A stretch of 37,121 nucleotides of DNA from Desulfocapsaceae bacterium (GCA_030065655.1 JASJDT010000011.1:1-37121); one strand, 5' to 3'; numbered from the stretch's first letter, positions 9,099-19,372 are shown. Program-made: numbers and translations. Notes: generated by a model from the letters alone, not told the origin.

Positions 9099-10421
9099 TT
9101 AACCCGGAACGACTTTATTCTCTTTCTGCCAAGCCTGTAGGTCTTCGAGCGCTTTTTCAGCTCGCACCTTTCCGCGCAACTTCTTTGGCAATTTTTTCAG
9201 GAGAGGCGGGAACAGTCCAAAATTGACATTGGATGGCTGGAATTGGTCAGGATCGGTTCCGGTTAAATGATGAATAAGTGCTCCCATGGCGGTGGTTGCC
9301 GGTGGGACGACCAATTCCGTTCCATGCGCCATTCTGGCCGCATTTATACCAGCCAACAGCCCCATCGCCGCTGACTCGATGTATCCTTCAACACCTGAGA
9401 GTTGCCCAGCAATAAGAATATTCTGATTTTTTTTCAGCTGCAGAGTGGATAACAGAACATCCGGGGCACAGATAAAGGTATTCCGGTGAATTGATCCATA
9501 CCTTGAAAAAACCGCTTGCTCCAGGCCTGGAATCATTCGAAAAATACGCTTCTGCTCGCCATAGGTGAGCTTCGTCTGAAAGCCAACCAAGTTATAATGG
9601 CTTCCAGCAAGATTCTCTTTACGAAGTTGGACCACCGCATAGGGTTCCCGTCCAGAGCGGGGATCTACCAGGCCAACCGGTTTCATGGGACCATAGCGAA
9701 GAGTCTCTACACCTCTACCTGCCATTATCTCGATAGGCAGACAGCCTTCGAAGTATTTCGGATTTTCAAAGCTTTGCAAAGCAACACACATACCATCGCT
9801 TAATTCGGCCAGGAAATGAAGATACTGTTCTTTGTCCATGGGGCAATTGAGATAGTCGCCCGGGCCATCGTCATACCGTGATTTTTGGTAGATAATTTTC
9901 ATATCAAGCGAATCACTTTCGACAATAGGCGCGATGGCATCGTAAAAAAACAACCGCTGCTTGCCAGTCAGCCCGCTCAGACTTGTTGCCATAGGATCGG
10001 AAGTTAAAGGGCCGGTGGCCAGAATCAATGGTGCGGACAGTTTCTCGGGGATTTCACTGATCTCCTGCCGAATGATATCTATAGAGCTGTTTTCTTCAAT
10101 CCTCCTGGTGATATGACCTGCAAAACGATTGCGGTCTACGGCGAGAGCCTTGCCGGCGGGTACCGCAGTATCATGGGCAACCTGCATGATAAGGGAGTCG
10201 AAGGTTCGCATTTCTTCTTTGAGAAGACCGATTGCCGAGGTGGGATCATCGGAGCGGAATGAGTTACTACAAACAAGTTCGCCAAGTAATTCGCTTTCAT
10301 GGGCCGGGCTAAACTTCACCGGTTTCATGTCATATAGAGTTACTTTGCAGTCTCTTGCTGCAGCCTGCCAGGCAGCTTCACAGCCGGCCAGACCGCCGCC
10401 AATGATGGTTATTTGGGGCAT
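9099..10421 (-). CDS. trmFO: Methylenetetrahydrofolate-tRNA-(uracil-5-)-methyltransferase TrmFO
   Basis: ITIIGGGLAGCEAAWQAA; CSNSFRSDDPTSAIGLLKEEMR; PMKPVGLVDPRSGREPYAVVQLR; GQLSGVEGYIESAAMGLLAG. Confidence 0.96.
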   Translation of the reverse strand: MPQITIIGGGLAGCEAAWQAAARDCKVTLYDMKPVKFSPAHESELLGELVCSNSFRSDDPTSAIGLLKEEMRTFDSLIMQVAHDTAVPAGKALAVDRNRFAGHITRRIEENSSIDIIRQEISEIPEKLSAPLILATGPLTSDPMATSLSGLTGKQRLFFYDAIAPIVESDSLDMKIIYQKSRYDDGPGDYLNCPMDKEQYLHFLAELSDGMCVALQSFENPKYFEGCLPIEIMAGRGVETLRYGPMKPVGLVDPRSGREPYAVVQLRKENLAGSHYNLVGFQTKLTYGEQKRIFRMIPGLEQAVFSRYGSIHRNTFICAPDVLLSTLQLKKNQNILIAGQLSGVEGYIESAAMGLLAGINAARMAHGTELVVPPATTAMGALIHHLTGTDPDQFQPSNVNFGLFPPLLKKLPKKLRGKVRAEKALEDLQAWQKENKVVPG

Positions 10422-10437
10422 AGGAATGAATAGGGTT

Positions 10438-10998
10438 TTATGGCTTATATATTTCGGCTTTTACTTTTCTTCGGCCCCACTGCAACGCTTCACTGTGGGA
10501 ATCAAAATAGAGATCGATGCGATTGGGCCCTTTGATCGCACTACCCCTGTCTTCAACTCTTCCCCAGCCGTAACCGGGAATATACATCTCCGTACCGAAT
10601 GGATAGTATCTGGTATCAGCGGCGATTGTGCCTTTTTCCGCGGAAAAATACCATGGAAAAAGTATGGTCCTGACCGGAATCATGTATGGCCGGCGGATGC
10701 TGTCGAAGGAGAGTAGTCCTTCCTGCGGCTCTCTTGGAATTGTACCACTGGCGGTTTTACCGGTATATTCCCGCCCCCGGTCACTACCCTCACTGACATA
10801 GCGGTTCCAGAAATCGAGATGCAGATATTTGGAACTTCCCCGTTCCCAACTGCAGCAGGATGAACAACCACAGTATGCCGTGGCTGTAAGAACCTTTCCT
10901 ACCGGTTTTTTTCCGCAACCGCTGACCAGCAGAAGAAGACAAAGCAGGATGGTATGGTATGCAAAACGTCTGGTAGGCAAAAAAGCATTCATTTTCAT
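10438..10998 (-). CDS. 3D domain-containing lipoprotein
   Basis: Lipobox-like LLLLVSGC after a hydrophobic signal; C-terminal FGTEMYIPGYGWGRVEDRGSAIKGPNRIDLYFDSHSEALQWGRR matches the 3D-domain pattern. The start at 10998 (MKMNAF) lies just downstream of the mutL stop. Confidence 0.75.
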   Translation of the reverse strand: MKMNAFLPTRRFAYHTILLCLLLLVSGCGKKPVGKVLTATAYCGCSSCCSWERGSSKYLHLDFWNRYVSEGSDRGREYTGKTASGTIPREPQEGLLSFDSIRRPYMIPVRTILFPWYFSAEKGTIAADTRYYPFGTEMYIPGYGWGRVEDRGSAIKGPNRIDLYFDSHSEALQWGRRKVKAEIYKP

Positions 10999-11000
10999 AT

Positions 11001-12863
11001 TTATGTTCGATAAAACCATTTTTTTATTTCCTGGTCGGTAAAACTGCGTAAAACCGGTCTGCCATGGGGACAATGTGAAAAAAGGTCGGCCTTGGCCATA
11101 CTATCCAACAGACCATTGATTTCTCCTACGGACAGTTCATCACCTGAGCGCACTGCAGCCTTGCAGGCCATGGTTGCCAGGATGTGCTCCATCTTACCGC
11201 CGTCTGAGTGTTCGTCATCACTACCAAAATTGTCAATAACATCAAAAAAGATCTCGCTGGCAGAACATTTTCCGGCAAGAGCGGGTATTGCTGAAATTAC
11301 GTAGGAATTGCCACCGAACTCAGTGAAAGTAAAACCCATTCTCTCGATTTTTTCACTGTTGTCGGCAACACATTGAATCTGGAGAGGGCTCAACTCGACC
11401 GTTTCCGGGAAGAGCAAAGTCTGGCTGGCGACTTGATTCTGCAGATATTGACGGTGAAATTTTTCAAATAGAATTCGTTCATGGGCCGCATGTTGATCAA
11501 TGACCAGTAGCTCATCGCCTGCTTGACAGAATATATATAGGTTCTTGTATTGACCGATAATCCGAATGTCATGGCTCTGCAAATGCGAGTTGGTCTGCTT
11601 GAATATTTCACCATCATCATTAGATATCGTTGCCAGTGGTTCGCGCGTATGCACTATGGAAATCTGCGAGGAAGGAAAAGGAAGCGGTTGCGCTGGTGGA
11701 GATTTGCTCTGGTCTGGATTTATTTCCGTCGATGTATCCATCCCTTCTTTTTCCAAATTGAGCGGATTTGTCATGGTTGTTGGGGTAAAACCGGCAGTAT
11801 GGGAAGGGGGTAGCGGAGCCGGATCACGTTCATCGCTGCGACTAAAATAGGAAGCTCTGAGATGATGTTGATGGTTGCGCATACCGTTTTCAATAGTTTG
11901 TTTGATGAATTGATGAATATCACCACTATTGCGAAAACGGACTTCATGTTTGGCCGGATGTACATTGACATCCAATTCTTCTGCGGGAAGGTGCAGATGG
12001 ATATATCCTCCGGGGGAATGTCCCTTGAGGAGAAAATTACGTAATCCCTCAAACACGGCATGTCGCATCAGTTTATCCCGGATGGCCCTACCGTTGATGA
12101 ACAGGCGCAGCCGGGCCGACATGCCCGATGATCGCTCCGGAGGCACAAGAAAACCATGAAGCTTACGAGGAGCCCTGCGATTATTGTTTTCTCCGCTAAC
12201 AGGGATGAGCTTCCCGTGGTAGTTACTGATCGTGCGAAAGCGACTCTCTAGATTGTGACCGCTGGTAAAATGTAAACTCTCCTTGCCATTGACCTTCAGG
12301 ACAAAAGCTGTCTCGGGGCTGGCAAGAGCATAGTTTTTCATGATCTCATCGATATGACCGATTTCGGTTCGTGAAGTACGCAGAAATTTTTTTCGGGCTG
12401 GAGTTCGACCAAAAAGATTGCGCACTTCAATTACCGTTCCCAGGCTGCATCCGACTTCATGGACTTTCTGCAATCGACCAAATTCGAATTCCGCTCTGGT
12501 ACCGAAATCGGCATCCTGAGTTCTTGAGATGATGGCCATCTTGGCAACAGATGCTATTGAGGGAATTGCCTCACCACGAAATCCGAGAGTATCGATGGCA
12601 ACGAGATCATGGGATTCATTGATCTTGGAGGTACCATGCCTCTCCAGGGAGAGGAGAACGTCATCTTCGTCCATGCCGGAACCGTTATCGAGTACCCGGA
12701 TAAGCCGAGTGCCACCACCCTCAATTTCTACTTCTATACGATCCGCACCTGCATCAAGGCTGTTTTCGACCAGCTCTTTGACCACGGATGCTGGCCGTTC
12801 GACAACCTCACCGGCGGCGATACGATTTGCTAACTGTTCAGGAAGTATTCGGATTTTTGGCAT
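11001..12863 (-). CDS. mutL: DNA mismatch repair protein MutL
   Basis: IRILPEQLANRIAAGEVVERPASVVKELVENSLDAGA, DNGSGM, GFRGEAIPSIASV; C-terminal DQHAAHERILFEK and CPHGRPV. Confidence 0.97.
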   Translation of the reverse strand: MPKIRILPEQLANRIAAGEVVERPASVVKELVENSLDAGADRIEVEIEGGGTRLIRVLDNGSGMDEDDVLLSLERHGTSKINESHDLVAIDTLGFRGEAIPSIASVAKMAIISRTQDADFGTRAEFEFGRLQKVHEVGCSLGTVIEVRNLFGRTPARKKFLRTSRTEIGHIDEIMKNYALASPETAFVLKVNGKESLHFTSGHNLESRFRTISNYHGKLIPVSGENNNRRAPRKLHGFLVPPERSSGMSARLRLFINGRAIRDKLMRHAVFEGLRNFLLKGHSPGGYIHLHLPAEELDVNVHPAKHEVRFRNSGDIHQFIKQTIENGMRNHQHHLRASYFSRSDERDPAPLPPSHTAGFTPTTMTNPLNLEKEGMDTSTEINPDQSKSPPAQPLPFPSSQISIVHTREPLATISNDDGEIFKQTNSHLQSHDIRIIGQYKNLYIFCQAGDELLVIDQHAAHERILFEKFHRQYLQNQVASQTLLFPETVELSPLQIQCVADNSEKIERMGFTFTEFGGNSYVISAIPALAGKCSASEIFFDVIDNFGSDDEHSDGGKMEHILATMACKAAVRSGDELSVGEINGLLDSMAKADLFSHCPHGRPVLRSFTDQEIKKWFYRT

Positions 12864-12991
12864 TAGAAATGATATATTGAATGTTTCGTTGTTAGTGGTA
12901 CTGTAGCCTGTGGCGATTTTATGACGCTGACAATCAGATCAAGCGGCAGCTCAAGTCAAAATCAAGTAAATCTACCATCGTATAGTAAACA

Positions 12992-14887
12992 GTGTCACCC
13001 TATAAGAAAAGAACATCCACAAAAAGATCCACTGCTAAGCAAACTACCAGAAAAACAGTGAGTCGAAAACCCTATGGTGAAAAACATATCATTGGTTTTC
13101 TCTTTACCATTTGTCTTTTGCTCACCGTTTTTTTAGGAGGAGTGCTCAGCCTTATGGTTGCCCTGAAAATACCGGATATCAGAACGGTTGCCCACTATCA
13201 ACCCTTGCAGACAACCTACATTTATGATCGGCACGGCAAGGTGCTCGAGAGATTATTCAAAGAGAACAGAACCGTTGTCTCGCTTGCCAAGATGCCGCCA
13301 TTGTTGCCCAAAGCTTTTGTGGCTGCTGAAGATAGTCGATTCTTCGAGCATCCAGGTCTCGATTTTTTTTCTGTACTCCGTGCGGCGGTCATCAATATAA
13401 AGCGGGGCGGCAGAGCGCAAGGTGGCTCGACCATTACCCAGCAGGTGGCCAGATCACTCCTGCTTACCCGGGAAAAGACCTACCTGCGGAAATTCAAAGA
13501 GGCGATACTGGCGTGGCGAATTGACTCGTTGTTGAGCAAGGAAGATATCCTCTATATCTACCTTAACCAGATCTATCTCGGGGCCGGCGCCTATGGTGTA
13601 GAAGCAGCATCCCAAGCCTATTTTAATAAACATGTTGGGCAATTAAGCTTGGGTGAAATGGCCTTGTTGGCCGGTTTGCCCCAAGCGCCGAGCAGATACT
13701 CACCTCTGCAATCTCCAAAACGTGCTGTGCAACGGCAACGGTACGTCCTTAATCGCATGGTGGCGGATGGGCACATTAACAAAGATAGTGCGAAAAGGGC
13801 ATTTGAGGAGAAACTGAGGTTGCGTCAGAAAAGAGAACGTGGAGTTCTCGATGCCGGCTATTATACCGAAGTTGTAAAAAGACGAGCATCTCAATTGGTC
13901 AATCAGTCGCGGTTTAAATCTGGATTACGTATTCATACTTACTTTGATGCGAGAATGCAGAAAGTTGCAGTTAGAGCTGTTCGAGACGGAGTAAAAGCAT
14001 CGTTTGGCCGGCAGGTTCGCCGCGGGAAATCCCAAGGGGAAACGCCACAGGGAGCAATGGTTGGTCTAGATGGTTGCAGCGGTGAAGTGCGGGCTTTGGT
14101 GGGCGGCAGAGATTATGGGAAATCGCAATATGACCGGGCCTCCATGGCCAGAAGGCAGCCGGGATCAGCCTTCAAACCGATCGTTTTCAGTGCGGCCCTG
14201 GAAAAAGGTTGGGGAAGTAACTCAAGCGTACTCGACGCTCCGCTTGCCATAACCGGAGCAGGTAACACAACTTGGCGACCTAAAAATTATTCCGGTCAAT
14301 ATCATGGCCAGGTTTCGCTTACCGAAGCCCTGGTATATTCCTATAACACCGCTGCCGTTCGTCTGCTCAATTATGTTGGTTTACCAGCGGTCCATCAACT
14401 CAGTTCAGACCTGGGTATTTCCTCGGAAATGCCCGGTAACCTCTCGCTTGCCCTTGGTTCTCTGGATGTTTCATTGCTTGAATTGAGTTCAGCCTACTCG
14501 GCTTTTATCTGTGATGGCATATATTCATCTCCCCGTTTTATCAGCCGGGTTGAGAGGATGGATGGAAGCATTCTGTTTAACAATACACCGGAGAAAAGGC
14601 GGGTATTGTCTGCAAACACGGCTAAAGAAATGCAGGGAATGCTTGGTAAAGCAATCGTTTTTGGGACAGGCAAGCGCGCCAAAGGATTGTGGGGAGAAAG
14701 TGGGGGGAAAACAGGTACCTCGGATGATAGCAGAGATGCATGGTTTATCGGCTATAATCGTGATCACATTTCCGGAGTCTGGATCGGCTACGATAAGAAT
14801 GAAACTCTGGGACAGGGGGAAAATGGCGGGCGGACTGCAGCACCGGTCTGGCTCGACTATATGCAGCAGACCAGCGCTTATAGATGA
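12992..14887 (+). CDS. Penicillin-binding protein 1A family (glycosyltransferase/transpeptidase)
   Basis: GT51 AAEDSRFFEHPG and QGGSTITQQVAR; transpeptidase motifs PGSAFKP, YSYNTA, GGKTGTSDDSRDAWFIGY. GTG start. Confidence 0.93.
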   Translation: MSPYKKRTSTKRSTAKQTTRKTVSRKPYGEKHIIGFLFTICLLLTVFLGGVLSLMVALKIPDIRTVAHYQPLQTTYIYDRHGKVLERLFKENRTVVSLAKMPPLLPKAFVAAEDSRFFEHPGLDFFSVLRAAVINIKRGGRAQGGSTITQQVARSLLLTREKTYLRKFKEAILAWRIDSLLSKEDILYIYLNQIYLGAGAYGVEAASQAYFNKHVGQLSLGEMALLAGLPQAPSRYSPLQSPKRAVQRQRYVLNRMVADGHINKDSAKRAFEEKLRLRQKRERGVLDAGYYTEVVKRRASQLVNQSRFKSGLRIHTYFDARMQKVAVRAVRDGVKASFGRQVRRGKSQGETPQGAMVGLDGCSGEVRALVGGRDYGKSQYDRASMARRQPGSAFKPIVFSAALEKGWGSNSSVLDAPLAITGAGNTTWRPKNYSGQYHGQVSLTEALVYSYNTAAVRLLNYVGLPAVHQLSSDLGISSEMPGNLSLALGSLDVSLLELSSAYSAFICDGIYSSPRFISRVERMDGSILFNNTPEKRRVLSANTAKEMQGMLGKAIVFGTGKRAKGLWGESGGKTGTSDDSRDAWFIGYNRDHISGVWIGYDKNETLGQGENGGRTAAPVWLDYMQQTSAYR

Positions 14888-14980
14888 TTATTGCAATTAC
14901 ATCCTTATTACGGTTTTGCTGACACCTCTATAAACAATCCGTGGTCAGTTCAACTTAATGCAGCCGCAACGTCTAGCCGT

Positions 14981-16246
14981 TTAGCCGAAGATTCCCTTCA
15001 AAGTGAAAAAGAAGAGCATGGCCATGATTGCTCCGGCGGGCAGGGTGACTATCCAGGAGAGGATGATATTACCGACCACCCGCAGATCAAGTGCACCAAT
15101 ACCGCGGGCCATACCAACTCCGAGCACTGAGCCTACCAGAATATGAGTGGTTGATACCGGCAGACCGGTTCTGGATGCCAGGACCACGGTGGTTGCCGCT
15201 GCGAGTTCTGCACAGAAGCCGCGAGAAGGGGTCAGTTCAGTTATCCTTTTTCCGACCGTGAGCATTACCCGGTATCCCAGAGTAACCAGACCCAGGACAA
15301 TACCACCGCCGCCGAGGATGAGAATCCAGATGGGCAGTTCAGATTTCTGCATGACTTCACCCCCAGAACTGACGATACTGACTACCGCTGCCAGTGGGCC
15401 AATGCCGTTGGCCACGTCGTTGGAGCCATGGGCAAAAGCCATGGCACAGGCGGTAAAGAGCATCATCGGTGCGAAAACTCTTTCCACACTGGTGTAGTGA
15501 AATTCCCGGTCCGCATTGACATCTTCGCGAATGTTACGGACGAAATACCAACCGACACTGGCTGTAAGTAAACCGAAAAGGAAGGCAACCCCAAAACTTT
15601 CTGCGGTTGTGAATTCGATTTTAAGATGTTTCAAGCCTTTGAAGAGCGTGACGAGAGAAATGATAAAGCCGACCAGAAAAATATAAATAGGTGCATATTT
15701 TTTGGCGTTTCTCAGCGGATTTTCAGTGTCGAGAATAAGCTTTCTGGTGCTGATGACCAGTAGAAAAGATATGGTGCCGCCAATGGCTGGTGAGATTAGC
15801 CAACTGGCAACCACCTTAAGAACCTTTTCCCATTTCACTGCATCCGGGCCTATTCCCACAACAGCAAAACCGATGAGGGCACCAATGATGCTGTGCGTTG
15901 TTGAGACAGGCCATCCCTTAGCTGAGGCAATCATAAGCCAGAAGGCTGCAGCCAATAGCGAGGCAATCATGCCATAGACCAGTATTTCCGGGCTGTTGAT
16001 GATATTTGTTGGGTCTATTATACCCTTGCGGATAGTTTTAGTTACATGGCCGCCGGCGAGAACCGCTCCGAGGAACTCGAAAACAATGGCGATACAGATT
16101 GCCTGTCTGACCGTAACCGCCCCTGCACCTACCGAAGTGCCCATGGCATTGGCTAGATCATTTGCTCCTATACCCCAGGTCATGTATAACCCGAAGATTA
16201 TTGCCAGAGCTATCAGAATGGTACCGTAGGAAGCAATAATATCCAC
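14981..16246 (-). CDS. pit: PiT family inorganic phosphate transporter
   Basis: TWGIGANDLANAMGTSVGAGAVTVRQA and AHGSNDVANGIGPLAAV repeats, PVSTTH signatures (two copies), many hydrophobic segments. Confidence 0.93.
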   Translation of the reverse strand: MDIIASYGTILIALAIIFGLYMTWGIGANDLANAMGTSVGAGAVTVRQAICIAIVFEFLGAVLAGGHVTKTIRKGIIDPTNIINSPEILVYGMIASLLAAAFWLMIASAKGWPVSTTHSIIGALIGFAVVGIGPDAVKWEKVLKVVASWLISPAIGGTISFLLVISTRKLILDTENPLRNAKKYAPIYIFLVGFIISLVTLFKGLKHLKIEFTTAESFGVAFLFGLLTASVGWYFVRNIREDVNADREFHYTSVERVFAPMMLFTACAMAFAHGSNDVANGIGPLAAVVSIVSSGGEVMQKSELPIWILILGGGGIVLGLVTLGYRVMLTVGKRITELTPSRGFCAELAAATTVVLASRTGLPVSTTHILVGSVLGVGMARGIGALDLRVVGNIILSWIVTLPAGAIMAMLFFFTLKGIFG

Positions 16247-16261
16247 TTCTATCTCCTTGGT

Positions 16262-16951
16262 TTATCTGGAAAGAAACAGGGAAATCCTATCCCCTATGTT
16301 TTCTGCTTTATTGGATATGTCTCCGACCAGCTCAATGATTTTATACCAGAACATTACGTCCACGGGGTTGAGCTCTTTTTCTATGTCAAAGAGAGCTTTG
16401 CAGGTCCGGTTGAGGATGGCGTCAATATTATGTTCGCTTTTCCGAACACCTTTAATGATTTCGGTTACTTTTTCAATTTCTCTACCACCTCCGAAGCCAA
16501 CCTCGACAAGTTCGTCTAACTCTTCGATCATTTTTTTGGCTTCACCGCTGATCTCGATAGTTCCCTCGAGCAACTCGTCGATGAGGGGTTTGAGCGGTTC
16601 TGGAACAATCATCACCCGGTAAGACATGATTTTGCCAATTTCTTCGCAAATATCGGCGAGTCTGTCCTGATCAGTCATCAGACTCAGTAAATCTCTACGG
16701 TCGACCGGGAGAAGAAGGGTGGTGGGCATATTCAAGCGGAAAGAATTCTTGATAACATCAGCTTCCGATTCCAATTCCACTATTTGCCTGGCACACTCGA
16801 CAACTTTGTCATTGTTCTGATCATACAGTGCTTCAAAAAGTGGCGGGAGGTTGCAAATACAGGTAAAGACCATGCGCATATGTTCCTGGATAGGTTTGAA
16901 GGGTGATCTGCGCAGTAACTTGGAGAGAGGACTTGTTGATTTAAGGGGCAT
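16262..16951 (-). CDS. DUF47 / TIGR00153-type PhoU-like phosphate transport accessory protein
   Basis: Adjacent to pit; helical PhoU-like sequence with LPVDRRDLLSLMTDQDRLADICEEIGKIM. Start chosen at MPLKSTSPLSK with SD GAGGTGA. Confidence 0.85.
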   Translation of the reverse strand: MPLKSTSPLSKLLRRSPFKPIQEHMRMVFTCICNLPPLFEALYDQNNDKVVECARQIVELESEADVIKNSFRLNMPTTLLLPVDRRDLLSLMTDQDRLADICEEIGKIMSYRVMIVPEPLKPLIDELLEGTIEISGEAKKMIEELDELVEVGFGGGREIEKVTEIIKGVRKSEHNIDAILNRTCKALFDIEKELNPVDVMFWYKIIELVGDISNKAENIGDRISLFLSR

Positions 16952-17171
16952 GTTATTCACCTCATGTCTACAGGAAAATTTATTTTGACCGATGAGAGTT
17001 CGACCCAAAAAATTTTTTCCGACTGTAGAGCATCTCCCGAGGAAATGAAACAAAAAAACGGAATATATTTAAAAAAAATATTAGGGAAAAGTTAGGTTTT
17101 GGTTAGGGAGGTTGCCAAAAAGCTGTGCCTATTGATGGGAATGTGTAATCAGTCCAACCGGAAGGGCGCCA

Positions 17172-19253
17172 TTAACGGATTCTGTCGATGAGCTTAGTGA
17201 CCGGTTCTGCGGGAAATTCCAGGGGAATAACCTGGGTACCATCGAGAAGCAATGCTTCAGCACCTTCCTGATGACCACTGTAGATTATGTGATGATTTTT
17301 GATGCCGCCGACATCACGCCAATAACTGCCAAATGGATCGAGAGGGGTATGACCGACGATAAAAGGGATCCCTTTGGGCAGATCTAGAATCTTGCGGAAA
17401 CGTTTCACATCTTTTTTGTTATACCCTTGCAGATGATGTTGGCGCTGAACCCTTCTGGTCGTGATATCATTGATAAGATCTGACCTATCATGAATGTCAA
17501 TGAGGTCCTGGTAGGTGGTTTTCATCATTGGCGGTGCAGCGTGGCAGGCATAGAAAGAGGCACTTTTGGCAATGTAAGGCAGGGTGTCGTAGAGGCGATT
17601 CAAGGCAAGCAGGTACTCATCTCCGCGGGTCTCAAGTAATTGTCGTCTCATGAGAAGCCCCTGAGGAACACCATTTTTGCTGAGCTCCGGATTGAAACTG
17701 TCATGGTTGCCGCGAAGATAGAAAATGTTATCGGGAAACATGGTTTTCAATTTGAGAATAAGGTCCATCATGACAATGGAGCTTTCCATATCTTCCATTT
17801 CATCAGCCACTTCAGAATGAACAGCATCTCCGAGTATTATCAAACAGGCTGTGTTGGCGTAGAGACATTCCAGGAGATAATTTTCAGTGAGAATTTTGAG
17901 TAGGTTGTCCACCTGAGCATGAAGGTCTCCTACAATGACGGGTGTCAAATTTTCGGGAATTTGGACGATGCCGCCTGCGCGGTTCTTGCTGTTTTTCAGG
18001 GCGTATGAATCATTGGCGATTATCTGGGTAGCTTTTTCAACAAGCTGTAAGGCAGGCATGGGTTCCAGCATTTGAATGGGACCGCCATAAATTTCCCGCA
18101 TGGACAGCAAAGCTTCGTATCGATGTGCCTCTATCCGTTCCCGAATATCCTGGTCGTCCGTACGAATAATACTAACCCTTTTTCCCTGCTCCAGTGGGGT
18201 GAGAATCAAATCGCCGTTTCTATTGGTCACCTGAAGGTGTCTATTGGCTACATTTTTGTCAAAATCGAAAAGTTTGGAGTAGAGTAGGCTTTCTCGGCCA
18301 AGAACTATTGATTGACCGTCACGCAATCTGGAAAAACCGACAATATTTTTGACGCTGCAAGATAGGGGTGAAAAAATTAGCCAGTTCTTACCGATGTGCT
18401 TCTTTTTCACTCCGAGGGGAATTTCCGGATGAAAGTGGAGGAGCTGGTCCTCAAGCCTCAGCTCAAAGGTTTTACCATCATGAGCCAATCTGCATGGTGT
18501 ATGGATTTCCTCCTGCTTTTCAGTAATACTCAGCCAGTTAATTGCCTTTCTTTTGAAGAAATATCTTTTCCAGCTTCCAGAAGAATCAATGATACCTGTG
18601 CGTTTATACTGCGGCAGCAACCAGGCCGGCATGCTTTTCTCATTTGTATCAACAATTCGCATAGGTGGTTTTCCAATATCTTCCCGCACATACACCTGCA
18701 TACCGGCTCGATGCAGGTAAAGGGCAACTTCTCGATATACCGCCGTTTGGTTATTGACCATTTCCAGGCTGAGATCGTCATCGATGGGAAAATATCCTTC
18801 ATGGTGGCGATCCTGACGACGTTTCAGGACAGTTTTTGGATCGGGAAGCATGAACTCAAAAACGTATTTATGTTTCCAGTCAGAAGAGAAGAGGGATCTG
18901 CTGTCAGGAGGTATTTTGATCCGATCAAAGTCCAGAACAAGCAGTTGGTCAGCTTCAAGCCATTCCTTATCAAATACGGTGATTGCTTCCTTTATACCTT
19001 CAAATGGCAAACCCAGATGGACCTCACGCGGACGGTAAATAAGGCTTTGGTTTTTCCACCATTTCTTGGTGGTAAGGTCAATGAAGCCTTCGTTGGGCCA
19101 TCCTCTTATCTGATTGATATAGTATGTCTTGCCGGCACCAGGTGGACCGGTGACAATGAGTTGGAGGAATTCGAGACCGTCAGGAAGGGTCACCCCCCGT
19201 ATCGTCTGGGTGTGTTCAATGGGCTGTAGCAGTTTTTTTAAAATCTTTTGCAT
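17172..19253 (-). CDS. P-loop kinase-like / FHA-like / PPP-type metallophosphoesterase fusion
   Basis: Walker A TGPPGAGKT at the N terminus; central VLGRES...NRHLQVTNRNG FHA-like; C-terminal GDLHAQ, LGDAVHSE, RGNHDS, CHAAPP, VGHTPLD phosphatase motifs. Confidence 0.75.
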   Translation of the reverse strand: MQKILKKLLQPIEHTQTIRGVTLPDGLEFLQLIVTGPPGAGKTYYINQIRGWPNEGFIDLTTKKWWKNQSLIYRPREVHLGLPFEGIKEAITVFDKEWLEADQLLVLDFDRIKIPPDSRSLFSSDWKHKYVFEFMLPDPKTVLKRRQDRHHEGYFPIDDDLSLEMVNNQTAVYREVALYLHRAGMQVYVREDIGKPPMRIVDTNEKSMPAWLLPQYKRTGIIDSSGSWKRYFFKRKAINWLSITEKQEEIHTPCRLAHDGKTFELRLEDQLLHFHPEIPLGVKKKHIGKNWLIFSPLSCSVKNIVGFSRLRDGQSIVLGRESLLYSKLFDFDKNVANRHLQVTNRNGDLILTPLEQGKRVSIIRTDDQDIRERIEAHRYEALLSMREIYGGPIQMLEPMPALQLVEKATQIIANDSYALKNSKNRAGGIVQIPENLTPVIVGDLHAQVDNLLKILTENYLLECLYANTACLIILGDAVHSEVADEMEDMESSIVMMDLILKLKTMFPDNIFYLRGNHDSFNPELSKNGVPQGLLMRRQLLETRGDEYLLALNRLYDTLPYIAKSASFYACHAAPPMMKTTYQDLIDIHDRSDLINDITTRRVQRQHHLQGYNKKDVKRFRKILDLPKGIPFIVGHTPLDPFGSYWRDVGGIKNHHIIYSGHQEGAEALLLDGTQVIPLEFPAEPVTKLIDRIR

Positions 19254-19344
19254 ATCATTGTAACGCTAGAGACTTTTTATCCTAAGTCACGTGCGAAATC
19301 ATTTGATCAACATTGAGGTGACCTGATTTGTGCTGAAGCAACTG

Positions 19345-19372
19345 TTGAACTCTCCGCTTTTCATGGTATGCT
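19345..19372 (+). promoter_or_regulatory. Putative sigma70-type promoter (TTGAAC-N16-TATGCT)
   Basis: TTGAAC at 19345 and TATGCT at 19367, upstream of the small ORF at 19415. Confidence 0.4.

Noticed and set aside
10129-10716. 195-aa plus-strand ORF spanning the trmFO and 3D-lipoprotein boundary
   Set aside because: Antisense to two recognisable genes; low-complexity composition typical of a spurious frame.
17060-17120. TTAGG-like triplicate (ATTAGGG, GTTAGGT, GTTAGGG) in the region upstream of the DUF47 gene
   Set aside because: Only three irregular units in an AT-rich intergenic stretch; not a convincing repeat array.
18396-19229. 277-aa plus-strand ORF antisense to the kinase/FHA/phosphatase gene
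   Set aside because: Shadow ORF of a well-supported minus-strand CDS with clear motifs; its translation has no recognisable domain.
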